Positions 1 to 6,682 of a DNA stretch of 15,027 nt are shown here, piece by piece; the stretch's first letter is position 1, and the number at the start of each line of letters is the position of its first letter. Under the pieces are notes generated by a model. The model made no database searches and was not told the DNA's origin. It saw only the letters and a program-made list of their open reading frames with translations. The translations under genes were made by a program, and so were the position numbers. Source of the DNA: an uncultured Flavobacterium sp. (lineage in GTDB: Bacteria; Bacteroidota; Bacteroidia; Flavobacteriales; Flavobacteriaceae); the NCBI RefSeq assembly GCF_946482535.1, contig NZ_CAMLRU010000053.1, forward strand, positions 1-15,027, given 5' to 3'.

Positions 1-216
1 TTGTACATGAACGAAAGAATCAGCACGCCCGAAGCCTGCAAAAACTTTGTCAAAACCGTACTGTCAAAATTCAAACTGCCTTATATCACGGTCACACCGG
101 TATTTAGTGTTTGCCCGGTTCACGGCTATCTTAACGGTGAGCACGAATTCTGCCCAAAATGTGACGAAGCGCTATTAGAAAAACTAAACCAAAATACTTA
201 TGAAAACCAAAACTAA
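1..216 (+). CDS. nrdD: Anaerobic ribonucleoside-triphosphate reductase NrdD, C-terminal fragment (5' end outside window)
   Basis: This is the last 71 codons of a class III ribonucleotide reductase catalytic chain, which makes dNTPs without oxygen. The gene enters from the left edge, so the leading TTG is not a start. The tail CPVHGYLNGEHEFCPKCD (Cys38, His41, Cys51, Cys54 of the visible part) is the zinc-binding segment that normally lies just before the glycyl-radical loop. The frame stops at 214-216 without the R-V-x-G-Y radical motif that a full NrdD carries after this zinc segment. That motif is in the overlapping ORF at 200-358, one frame over. nrdG follows, as in standard nrdDG operons. 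Identification is firm; whether the gene is naturally split or frameshifted is open. Confidence 0.9.
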   Translation: MYMNERISTPEACKNFVKTVLSKFKLPYITVTPVFSVCPVHGYLNGEHEFCPKCDEALLEKLNQNTYENQN

Positions 217-358
217 CGCTGTCTTAGAACAGCACCAAGAATTAAGAACCAAATGCTTGGTTTATACCCGAGTGATGGGCTACCATCGTCCGGTAGAAAG
301 TTTTAACATCGGCAAAAAAGGCGAGCACAAACAACGCCTGCATTTTAAAGAAAGTTAA
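200..358 (+). CDS. Small separate ORF carrying the NrdD glycyl-radical segment (52 aa)
   Basis: ATG at 200 overlaps the nrdD fragment by 17 nt in the next frame; the stop at 356-358 leaves one base before nrdG. The 52-aa product contains RTKCLVYTRVMGYHRPV and FNIGKKGEH, which match the C-terminal end of single-chain NrdD proteins. Gly27, in R24-V-M-G27-Y28, corresponds to the glycyl radical (Gly681 in E. coli NrdD), and Cys19 could supply the fourth ligand of the zinc site whose other residues are in the upstream ORF. Three readings are possible: a genuinely split NrdD with a separate radical peptide, a +1 translational frameshift between 188 and 216, or an indel (mutation or sequencing error). 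A well-placed ATG and tight coupling on both sides favour real expression. The NrdD homology is clear; the mechanism is not. Confidence 0.75.
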   Translation: MKTKTNAVLEQHQELRTKCLVYTRVMGYHRPVESFNIGKKGEHKQRLHFKES

Positions 359-359
359 C

Positions 360-1034
360 ATGGTTAAATCGGTTAGCAATATTACACCGTTCACACTGTT
401 GGACTATCCTGATAAAACCGCTTGTATTTTGTGGTATGCCGGCTGTAATATGCGGTGCTTGTATTGCTATAATCCGGAGATTGTTTTCGGGAAAGGAAAA
501 TTTACCTTTTCCGAAATGATCTCTTTTTTGGAAAGCAGAAAGGGTTTACTTGATGCTGTAGTGTTCAGCGGTGGTGAATGCTTACTGCACAAAGACATAG
601 AGGAACAAATTCAGACTATTAAAAAAATGGGGTTCTTAGTCAAAGTAGACACCAACGGTTCTAAACCGGAAGTTTTAAAAAGCTTGATTAAGCAAAATTT
701 AATCGACTACGTGGCCCTTGATTTCAAATCGACCAAAGAATCTTTTCATACCATTACCCAATCGGATTTGTTTGACCAATTTGAAAAATCACTGCAGTTG
801 CTTTTGGAAGCCAATATTGCCTTTGAAGTGCGCACTACTTACCATTCTGAATTACTCGCCCAAGAAGAACTGCAAGAGATGATTGAATACCTCAAATACA
901 ACGAATACACCGGAACGTATTATATTCAGCATTTCAGAAACAATGTGGAAACCATCGGCAAATTGCCGGATTCTCAAAACCGTTTGAAAGACAAACTCCC
1001 AAACGATTCTTCTTTAAAAATTACACTCCGGTAA
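360..1034 (+). CDS. nrdG: Anaerobic ribonucleoside-triphosphate reductase activating protein, radical SAM
   Basis: This 224-aa radical SAM enzyme uses a 4Fe-4S cluster and S-adenosylmethionine to place the glycyl radical on NrdD. The CxxxCxxC cluster motif is visible as CNMRCLYC at about residues 29-36, after the N-terminal segment TPFTLLDYPDKTACILWYAGC typical of the NrdG/PflA-like activases. VVFSGGECLL at about 67-76 is the GGE motif that binds the SAM amino group. The start codon lies one base after the stop of the small radical-segment ORF, so translation is probably coupled within an nrdD-nrdG operon. The length fits the longer bacterial activases. It ends two bases from the stop of the convergent gene at 1036, with no visible terminator between them. 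Confidence 0.9.
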   Translation: MVKSVSNITPFTLLDYPDKTACILWYAGCNMRCLYCYNPEIVFGKGKFTFSEMISFLESRKGLLDAVVFSGGECLLHKDIEEQIQTIKKMGFLVKVDTNGSKPEVLKSLIKQNLIDYVALDFKSTKESFHTITQSDLFDQFEKSLQLLLEANIAFEVRTTYHSELLAQEELQEMIEYLKYNEYTGTYYIQHFRNNVETIGKLPDSQNRLKDKLPNDSSLKITLR

Positions 1035-1035
1035 A

Positions 1036-2850
1036 CTAAACTTGGGCAAAAACAGGAATTGGAATCTGATTTACTTCAGCTTTATAAAAATCTAATTGCT
1101 GTTGAATAGCCCTTTTTTCTTGGGTAAAGAAATTACTTTGCGCAAATAAGTCCGAGTAATAATCTATTCCGGCCAATATATTGTTTTTAAAGGCATTCCA
1201 TTTTTTGAGTTGGGCCACCGTAAAATTATCGGTAAATTGGTCCAATTCATTTTTCAAATAATCAACATACATTTTCAATTCTTTGACAAACATATTCGGA
1301 CGGTTATTATCGGCTAAAACATTGGCATTGCCGTAAATGTGTTTCACCATATCGGCCAAAGAAACCACGCGGTCAAAATACGCCAAATTCGGTCCGGGAC
1401 AAATCACCACGCCTTGTTGCTGGCCTTTGACTTCCATATCGTTTTCCAAATAAGACGCATTGGCTAACCCAACGCAAAAACATGATTTTTCGAAGATTTT
1501 GTTTTGCTTATGCTGCATTTCTGCCACCGACAATTGGTCTTTTTGCGCGTCTAATTCGGCCAACTTGATATCCTGGTATTTTTTAGAAGCCGTACACATG
1601 CCTTGTGAATCGTATTCTTTGCTGAGCGCCAATAATTTTTTGGGACACGAACTTCCGGCTTTGTTTTCGTCGATGCGCTTTTGTTTCCAAAGATCATTGC
1701 TCATGCCTTTTACCGTATTAAACAAAACACCCAGCGGAGAAATATCGCTTAAATAAAAATCTTTTTCTTGGGCTTTCGCCAAAAGAGTTCTGGTTTCTTC
1801 ATCGACCGAAGTGGCTTCGGGCACCAAAAGAAACGGTGAACCCCAACCCACAGCATCCATCTCAAAATGGCTCAACAAAAACTCGTGCTCTTCTGCTGTT
1901 CCTACGCCGCCTTGTGCGGTTATTTTCAAGTCGAAAGGTTGGCTCGGGACAGTTAAGTTTTTCGATTGCAACGCTTTGACCATCAGCTCGTGTGCCGATT
2001 GGATGAGTTGTTCTTTTTTGGTTCTGAATTCTTCTAAAATCGGTCCCATCAAAAAGCCGTCGGTAGCAAAAGCATGTCCGCCGCAATTCAAGCCCGATTC
2101 GATGCGGTATTCCGAAACCCAAAGCCCTTTTTTGGCTAAGAAATTCCCTTGAATCATCGCCGAACGGAAATCGCTCACCTTCAAAATAATTTTCTTTTGC
2201 AATTGTCCGTTGGCATCAGGATAGAAAGTCGGAAACTGCTCAAAATAACTATACAATCTCGGATTCATCCCGGCAGAAAGCACTAGGGATGACGTGAGAT
2301 TGCTTTCGGCAAAACCGCGCAAAGAAGCATGCGCATCATTGAATTCAACCGGTAGTTGTTCATTTTTATCAAAGTTTTCTTTGTCGACTTTAGTCATAAT
2401 ATTAACATCGATATTACCGGGCGTAAAATGTTCGGCCAAATAGTTTTTGACATTTTCTTTAAAAGCCAACCCTTCATCAATGTATTTCTGTAATCCCTTT
2501 TTCAACTCGGATTTGTTGGGCAACAAGGCGATATAATTTTCTAAAGCGGATTTATTTTCGACCAATTCGTTTTTAAAACTTTCAAATTTTTCTTTGACTA
2601 TAGTATCCACCAAGTTCAAATAATGTTTGATGCGTTCGGCCCTGTAATCGTGACATTTTTGGGTGATTTCCTGGTAGGGTTGGCTGAATTTTTTACTGTA
2701 AAATGCCCGCATCTTTTCAATCAATTCATCATCCGTAATAGAAATTACAGAAGAAATGCCGTAATGTGCGACTCTTATCGGACTGTCAATGGTATAAGCC
2801 AATCCCATTACGGGTATGTGAAAAGTATGGATGTTCTTAGTAGTAGTCAT
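1036..2850 (-). CDS. Conserved-looking 604-aa protein of unknown function, possible TIM-barrel oxidoreductase with a Cys cluster
   Basis: I do not recognise a named family. The N-terminus (FHIPVMGLAY at 10-19, then HYGISSVISI at 29-38) and the stretch TAQGGVGTAEEHEFLL at 311-326 followed by DAVGWGSPFLLVPEA at 332-346 resemble the phosphate-binding end of FMN-dependent (beta/alpha)8 enzymes such as glutamate synthase or nitronate monooxygenase. This is a weak, pattern-level similarity. C-terminal cysteines Cys402, Cys419, Cys457, Cys459 and Cys484 (in CPKK, MCTAS, CFC and CPGP), plus Cys256 in GLNCGGHAF, could bind a metal or Fe-S cluster. No signal peptide or membrane segment is seen, so it is probably cytoplasmic. 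A TATGA-N6-TCATA palindrome lies about 60 bp upstream of its ATG, placing it in the same apparent regulon as the NorCB-like genes. Function should be regarded as unknown. Confidence 0.7.
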   Translation of the reverse strand: MTTTKNIHTFHIPVMGLAYTIDSPIRVAHYGISSVISITDDELIEKMRAFYSKKFSQPYQEITQKCHDYRAERIKHYLNLVDTIVKEKFESFKNELVENKSALENYIALLPNKSELKKGLQKYIDEGLAFKENVKNYLAEHFTPGNIDVNIMTKVDKENFDKNEQLPVEFNDAHASLRGFAESNLTSSLVLSAGMNPRLYSYFEQFPTFYPDANGQLQKKIILKVSDFRSAMIQGNFLAKKGLWVSEYRIESGLNCGGHAFATDGFLMGPILEEFRTKKEQLIQSAHELMVKALQSKNLTVPSQPFDLKITAQGGVGTAEEHEFLLSHFEMDAVGWGSPFLLVPEATSVDEETRTLLAKAQEKDFYLSDISPLGVLFNTVKGMSNDLWKQKRIDENKAGSSCPKKLLALSKEYDSQGMCTASKKYQDIKLAELDAQKDQLSVAEMQHKQNKIFEKSCFCVGLANASYLENDMEVKGQQQGVVICPGPNLAYFDRVVSLADMVKHIYGNANVLADNNRPNMFVKELKMYVDYLKNELDQFTDNFTVAQLKKWNAFKNNILAGIDYYSDLFAQSNFFTQEKRAIQQQLDFYKAEVNQIPIPVFAQV

Positions 2851-2902
2851 GTGGTAACGTTTTAAATAAGGGGCGAATTTTGTTAAATGATTCGGGAAAA
2901 AG

Positions 2903-2918
2903 TATGATATATGTCATA
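2903..2918. promoter_or_regulatory. Crp/Fnr-type palindrome upstream of the 604-aa gene (site 1)
   Basis: Perfect TATGA-N6-TCATA. Its centre (2910.5) is about 60 bp from the ATG at 2850, close to the spacing of sites 2 and 3 to their genes. It overlaps the end of the NorB-like gene: on the gene strand, the TGA in the TATGA half-site is that gene's stop codon. The -7 region at the expected offset is poor (AAATTCG on the - strand), so this promoter may depend strongly on an activator. Confidence 0.7.
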
Positions 2919-4245
2919 CGGAAGATTGAAGGTGTTGTTTTTTGATCTTTCGGAGCAATTCGAAGACAATTAAATACAATCCGACCAAAATACCCAAACC
3001 GAAAAACACAAAAAGCACATAGAACCAGTGCATCGTATCTTGAAATTTTCCAAAAGACAGCGCTTGATTAAAGAATGTCCAATGCGCTTTTTTAACACCC
3101 ATCAGCAATAAACAACTCCAAAAAAGCAAAAAGGAAAGATTAAAAATTTTCAGTCCGAACCGAATTCTTTTTACCGAGGTCAAAAGAGCATTAGATTCTA
3201 ATATAAACGTCACCGAAGACAGCAATATCAAAGTATTAATACCAATGGTGGTTCCCATCGAATGCGCTACGGTGATGTGCGTTCCGTGGGTAAATAAATT
3301 CAGCGCCGGAATGGAAATCAATAGCGCCAAAATGATATTCAGAAACACCCAAAAATCGGCCAAACGCATGAATTGAAATGCTATTGGAAACTCAGTTTTT
3401 TGTTCGCCGGACAAATTCTTTTTCCAATCGTATATGATCGAAGCCAAAATAATCCATTCGGTCATGCTAATGCCGTAAGCGAGATAACGAATCCAAGGCG
3501 CAGTCGGCACTATATAAACATGGTGCGCCCAGCCAAACATGAGATTGGTCAGTCCTAAAAAATAAAAGAAAAACGCTTTCCCCGATTGGGCGTAGCTATC
3601 ATCCTGACTGATTTTGGCCATCACATAAATCGCGGTGCCGTAAACCAACATATTCCACGAACCTACATACGATCCGCCGGCTTTCCATTGCAAGGCTACA
3701 TTTTGCACAAAATGTTCTTTAAAATAAGGCAGCAACCACAAATGCGCTTCGGTGAAATGGTAAACCATCATCACAATTCCGGTAGCCCACATCCAGTAAT
3801 AAACAGGCCAAGTTTTGAAAGAAGCGGCTAACGTTTTAAAGTAATTAATGCCGAATAAAATCCAGCCTAAAACAATGGGGAAATAGAAGTAAGACGGAAA
3901 CTCCAGGTATTCTTTTCCGGCAAAATTTTTAAACCAATAAGATAAGGCAATACCGAATCCGGTTAGAATAAAAATCCAAAAATGGACTCTCATCAGCTTT
4001 TGGCGAAGTGCGACATCGGGATTATTTTGGCCCAAATAATAATAAATGCCTCCCATAGCCGTGAGCAAAACCCAAGAAACCACAAACAAAGTATGCAACG
4101 GACGAAGCGCATTAAACGGCAATATCTCTTTGATAAAATCGGGGACTACATACTGAAAACCGGCGAGCAAGCCGCAGAGCAAACCCAGCAATAATGAAAT
4201 CAATCCGGCGGCTATGAAATAAAAAGGGTAGCGATTAGTGTTCAT
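2914..4245 (-). CDS. NorB-like heme-copper oxidase superfamily membrane subunit, divergent active site
   Basis: This 443-aa polytopic protein (about 12 membrane helices) belongs to the NorB/CcoN branch of the heme-copper oxidases. LPFNALRPLHTL at 42-53 matches the NorB/cbb3 helix II segment, with His51 as a low-spin heme ligand. GWAHHVYIVPTAPW (His241, His242) is the helix VII metal pair. FTHGTHITVAHSM puts His328 at the high-spin heme position. Two usual ligands look absent. The helix VI region reads GGSYVGSWNML, with no histidine where P. aeruginosa NorB has His207. Met330 stands where NorB and CcoN have the second helix X histidine (His349 in P. aeruginosa NorB). The gene overlaps the upstream NorC-like cytochrome gene by 11 nt, so the two are translationally coupled. 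A likely role is nitric oxide reduction at the inner membrane; an unusual oxidase or NO-binding protein is also possible. Confidence 0.8.
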   Translation of the reverse strand: MNTNRYPFYFIAAGLISLLLGLLCGLLAGFQYVVPDFIKEILPFNALRPLHTLFVVSWVLLTAMGGIYYYLGQNNPDVALRQKLMRVHFWIFILTGFGIALSYWFKNFAGKEYLEFPSYFYFPIVLGWILFGINYFKTLAASFKTWPVYYWMWATGIVMMVYHFTEAHLWLLPYFKEHFVQNVALQWKAGGSYVGSWNMLVYGTAIYVMAKISQDDSYAQSGKAFFFYFLGLTNLMFGWAHHVYIVPTAPWIRYLAYGISMTEWIILASIIYDWKKNLSGEQKTEFPIAFQFMRLADFWVFLNIILALLISIPALNLFTHGTHITVAHSMGTTIGINTLILLSSVTFILESNALLTSVKRIRFGLKIFNLSFLLFWSCLLLMGVKKAHWTFFNQALSFGKFQDTMHWFYVLFVFFGLGILVGLYLIVFELLRKIKKQHLQSSV

Positions 4246-4672
4246 GGGTTTTATTTTTGTCTTGAATTTTTACCCAACCGTCAGCTTCAATAGAGGCTTC
4301 CGCATTAGGGTATTTTCCGGTTTGGTCTATTTCGATTAAAAACTGCAGCAATTCTTCTTTTTCGGTTTCATTAAAATCAAAGGTCGGCATGGCTTTAATC
4401 CCACTGTTGAACATCGATTTCAAATAATTTTCATCTCCTTTTCTAAAAGAATATACATTGGTCAAATCGGGACCGAGATAACCGCCTAAACCATAAATTT
4501 GGTGACAGGAATTGCAATTGTTTTGCCGCCAAAGTTTTTCGCCCTGAAGTGCTTTTTCAGAAAGCTTTACTTCGCCGTAATCCGATTGATGGGTATAAAT
4601 GATATAATTGTAGGTTGAAAATATAACCAACAACAGCCCTAAAATGAGCAAGTATTTTCTCGGTTGTAACAT
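4235..4672 (-). CDS. NorC-like membrane-anchored cytochrome c
   Basis: A 145-aa protein with one N-terminal membrane anchor (about residues 8-27) and a periplasmic monoheme cytochrome c domain. The heme motif CNSCH (Cys53, Cys56, His57) sits in GEKLWRQNNCNSCHQIYGLG, followed by GPDLTNVY. These features match NorC (GKxLWxxNNCxxCH, then PxLxxVY), the electron-donating subunit of cytochrome c nitric oxide reductase. Met95, in KAMPTF, is the probable axial ligand. It is the first gene of a two-gene unit with the NorB-like subunit and has a Crp/Fnr-type palindrome (4728-4743) upstream. The start at 4672 gives a short charged N-terminus before the anchor, as expected. The cytochrome call is firm; the NorC assignment is strong but family-level. 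Confidence 0.85.
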   Translation of the reverse strand: MLQPRKYLLILGLLLVIFSTYNYIIYTHQSDYGEVKLSEKALQGEKLWRQNNCNSCHQIYGLGGYLGPDLTNVYSFRKGDENYLKSMFNSGIKAMPTFDFNETEKEELLQFLIEIDQTGKYPNAEASIEADGWVKIQDKNKTHEH

Positions 4673-4698
4673 ATCCGATGGTCATTGAATTTGATAAG

Positions 4699-4704
4699 CA
4701 AATA
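4699..4704 (-). promoter_or_regulatory. Putative -7 element for the NorCB-like operon
   Basis: The - strand reads TATTTG, a degenerate form of the Bacteroidota -7 box TAnnTTTG. It starts 23 nt downstream of palindrome site 2, and its TTTG aligns within one base with the boxes next to sites 3 and 4. A start of transcription near 4694 would give a leader of about 22 nt. Support comes mainly from position. Confidence 0.4.
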
Positions 4705-4727
4705 GAGGAAAAGTAAAGGCTATTATT

Positions 4728-4743
4728 TATGATTTTAATCACA
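4728..4743. promoter_or_regulatory. Crp/Fnr-type palindrome upstream of the NorCB-like operon (site 2)
   Basis: TATGA-N6-TCACA, one mismatch from the perfect TATGA-N6-TCATA of the other three sites; the mismatch goes toward the E. coli CRP half-site. The centre (4735.5) is about 63 bp from the ATG at 4672, the same distance as site 3 from the FAS1 gene. It abuts the terminator of the upstream FAS1 gene, so the NorCB-like pair probably has its own promoter. Confidence 0.65.
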
Positions 4744-4776
4744 AAAAAGGCGTGAATGACAACTTCCACGCCTTTT
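4743..4776 (-). terminator. Rho-independent terminator of the FAS1 lipoprotein gene
   Basis: A perfect 10-bp inverted repeat, AAAAGGCGTG (4745-4754) and CACGCCTTTT (4767-4776), has a 12-nt loop. Read on the - strand, it ends in a run of six T residues. It lies about 40 nt past the stop of the FAS1 gene and just before palindrome site 2. Confidence 0.8.
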
Positions 4777-4816
4777 CCCTTCCTAAGAAAAACAAGATGT
4801 TGAATTAATAATTATC

Positions 4817-5368
4817 CTATTTTGGAAGCAACACATCGCCAATCACGTGAATAATTCCGTTAGAAGTTTCTATAGAAGCCACGATTTCGGAACCGTTAAC
4901 AAAGGTTTTTTCACCTTTTTTGGTAATTTTTACTTTGCCGCCAAACACCATGTCAAACTCTTGACCGTCTTGCATGTACTCAGGTTTCAAAACGCCCACA
5001 TAAGTATGGTAGCCTAAAACGTTTTGCAAATCGGCTTTTTTCTCGGGTTTTAATAAATCATCGACAGTGCCGGCCGGCAGTTTGTCAAAAGCGGCATTGG
5101 TAGGAGCAAAAACAGTAAAAGGTCCGGCATTGCTCAAAGACGTTACCAATTCGGCAGCTTTTACAGCGGCCACTAAAGTGGTGTGGTCTTTACTTCCGGA
5201 AGCCACCTGAACAATATTAGGGTTAGAAGTTTCATCTTTTACGCCTTCTTGACCCACATTTTGGGTTGGGGCGCTATCGGTAGTTTCGGTTGGGGTTTCG
5301 CTGCTTTGTTTACAACCAACGGCAGCAAAAAAGCAAGCTAAGAGCATAATTTTAATGGAATTTTTCAT
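4817..5368 (-). CDS. FAS1 (fasciclin) domain lipoprotein
   Basis: A 183-aa exported lipoprotein. I chose the ATG at 5368 over one nine codons upstream because MKNSIKIMLLACFFAAVGC is then a clean lipoprotein signal ending in lipidated Cys19. A Ser/Thr-rich linker (about 20-50) leads into one FAS1 domain (about 51-182). PFTVFAPTNAAFDKLP is the H1 motif, YHTYVG lies in the middle, and NGIIHVIGDVLLP is the H2 motif. FAS1 domains usually mediate adhesion or protein contact and have no fixed enzymatic role. Its own Crp/Fnr-type palindrome (5424-5439), -7 box and terminator make it a single-gene unit within the apparent regulon. Why a FAS1 lipoprotein would belong with an NO or oxygen reductase is not evident from the sequence. 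Confidence 0.88.
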   Translation of the reverse strand: MKNSIKIMLLACFFAAVGCKQSSETPTETTDSAPTQNVGQEGVKDETSNPNIVQVASGSKDHTTLVAAVKAAELVTSLSNAGPFTVFAPTNAAFDKLPAGTVDDLLKPEKKADLQNVLGYHTYVGVLKPEYMQDGQEFDMVFGGKVKITKKGEKTFVNGSEIVASIETSNGIIHVIGDVLLPK

Positions 5369-5394
5369 AATAATAAATACTTGGTTTATACACA

Positions 5395-5401
5395 CAAAGT
5401 A
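5395..5401 (-). promoter_or_regulatory. Putative -7 element for the FAS1 gene
   Basis: The - strand reads TACTTTG, one base shorter than TAnnTTTG. Its first T is 22 nt past the end of palindrome site 3, the same gap as at both promoters flanking site 4. Transcription would begin near 5390, giving a leader of about 22 nt. Confidence 0.5.
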
Positions 5402-5423
5402 CCTAACTATGAAACAGTTATTT

Positions 5424-5439
5424 TATGATTGAACTCATA
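5424..5439. promoter_or_regulatory. Crp/Fnr-type palindrome upstream of the FAS1 gene (site 3)
   Basis: Perfect TATGA-N6-TCATA, extended to TTATGA and TCATAA. The centre (5431.5) is about 63 bp from the ATG at 5368. It overlaps the stop of the upstream polytopic gene: that gene's TGA is part of the TATGA half-site on the - strand, exactly as at site 1. Confidence 0.75.
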
Positions 5440-6682
5440 AAACAGCAGGAATTTTAACTTTTTTTACAGAATAAAAAGCGGTGATGCCGATTCCCAAAAC
5501 CAGTAGTACGGCTATGGCAAAAAGCAACTCGTTTACAAACGGAATCATGGTATAACTAAACGACGCAATGCCTTGAACCGCCAGCACCAATTCGTTTAAA
5601 AATACGCCGACTGAGAACAAGATAATTCCAAATTTGATGGGCTTGCTGATAAAGAAAAAATGATTGACATAAATGTAAAACAGCAAAAACAAACTAATCA
5701 CCGCCAATAACACCAAATGCAAATAAGCAATCACTATCGGTCGGAAGCCAAAAGCCAACTGACTGAGCGCCGGTATCGTTGAGCCGAGTTGCAGCAATAG
5801 CTTCACGCTGCAAGCTAAAGCGATAAAGACGATAATATATCGGAGAAAGAACGGATAATTGTCAAAAACATTCTTCTGGGTTTTGAGGATGATTTGTAAA
5901 AACAAGAACCAAGCGTAAACCTGCAAAATCGCCGCTATAGCCGTGGGAATGTAAATCCACAACGGTAAATCTAACCACAAAGTCGACAAGAAATAAGCCG
6001 GAATACAGGCGATAAAAAACATCCAAAACACTCTGGTATAAGCTGCATGGTCGGTGGTTTTAAGCTTTAAGAAATCAAATAACAATCCCATACAAGCAAA
6101 GAAAAACCAACCGTTATACTGAAAATGCAAATAGTAATAAATAGAGGCCAGATATTCGTTTTGATGGATATTTTTAGTCACCATCATATAAGCCAAGACA
6201 AAAGTCCCTAAAGAAGAAATCACATTAAAGAAAATCGCCGCTTTAAACCATTGGATAGAAAGCGAGGTATGGTCCACCATTTTCAAATCTCTCCAAAATT
6301 GGTACCCAAAAACATAAGCCACCACTATCGAAGCCGTAGAAAAAACTATCGAAAAAGCCGCATACCCTTGAATGATAAAGAAAACCAACATCCCATAAGC
6401 ACAAATCAAATTAGCCCACAAAATCTTATTATAATTCCAAAACCTATTGCCTTTTGTCTTTTGCCCAATGCCTCTCTTCTCCAAAAACCCAACCATCAAT
6501 ACCATCAATGTATGACTGATCCAACCGGCAAAAGCAAAATGGGAATGGGAATGTTGCAAGTTCTTTTGGTTAAAAAAAGGAAATTCGAAACCAATTTTGT
6601 AGCGCATTAAAAGTCCGAGTAGGGCTACCATCAACAAGTTGATCAGCGAAAATTTTAACCAAAACTTAGCGTTAAAGGCCAT
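5435..6682 (-). CDS. Polytopic membrane protein with heme-copper-oxidase-like histidine motifs
   Basis: A 415-aa protein with roughly 12 hydrophobic segments and no named family that I recognise with certainty. QHSHSHFAFAGWISHTLM (His44, 46, 48, 57) resembles the heme-binding helix II of cbb3/NorB subunits. YYYLHFQYNGWFFFACMGL (His186) resembles helix VI, where the first CuB/FeB histidine sits. VIAYLHLVLLAVISL (His322) resembles helix X. The place of the helix VII His-His pair reads AYFLSTLWLDLPLW, without histidines, so a normal binuclear centre looks impossible; a heme-binding or NO-sensing role is conceivable. It starts inside the stop of the regulator gene (TAATG overlap), so the two are co-transcribed and probably translationally coupled. 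The membrane call is firm; relatedness to heme-copper oxidases is an inference from motif order. Confidence 0.65.
   Translation of the reverse strand: MAFNAKFWLKFSLINLLMVALLGLLMRYKIGFEFPFFNQKNLQHSHSHFAFAGWISHTLMVLMVGFLEKRGIGQKTKGNRFWNYNKILWANLICAYGMLVFFIIQGYAAFSIVFSTASIVVAYVFGYQFWRDLKMVDHTSLSIQWFKAAIFFNVISSLGTFVLAYMMVTKNIHQNEYLASIYYYLHFQYNGWFFFACMGLLFDFLKLKTTDHAAYTRVFWMFFIACIPAYFLSTLWLDLPLWIYIPTAIAAILQVYAWFLFLQIILKTQKNVFDNYPFFLRYIIVFIALACSVKLLLQLGSTIPALSQLAFGFRPIVIAYLHLVLLAVISLFLLFYIYVNHFFFISKPIKFGIILFSVGVFLNELVLAVQGIASFSYTMIPFVNELLFAIAVLLVLGIGITAFYSVKKVKIPAVL

Noticed and set aside
1460..2152. Open frames on the + strand (1460-1756, 1811-2152) opposite the 604-aa gene
   Set aside because: They are antisense to a long, well-formed coding frame, have low-complexity or cysteine-scattered translations with no motif, and lack promoters.
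4557..4769. A 70-codon - strand frame overlapping the NorC-like gene start and the operator
   Set aside because: It would run through the palindrome and promoter region and has no recognisable features; the NorC-like frame is clearly the real one.
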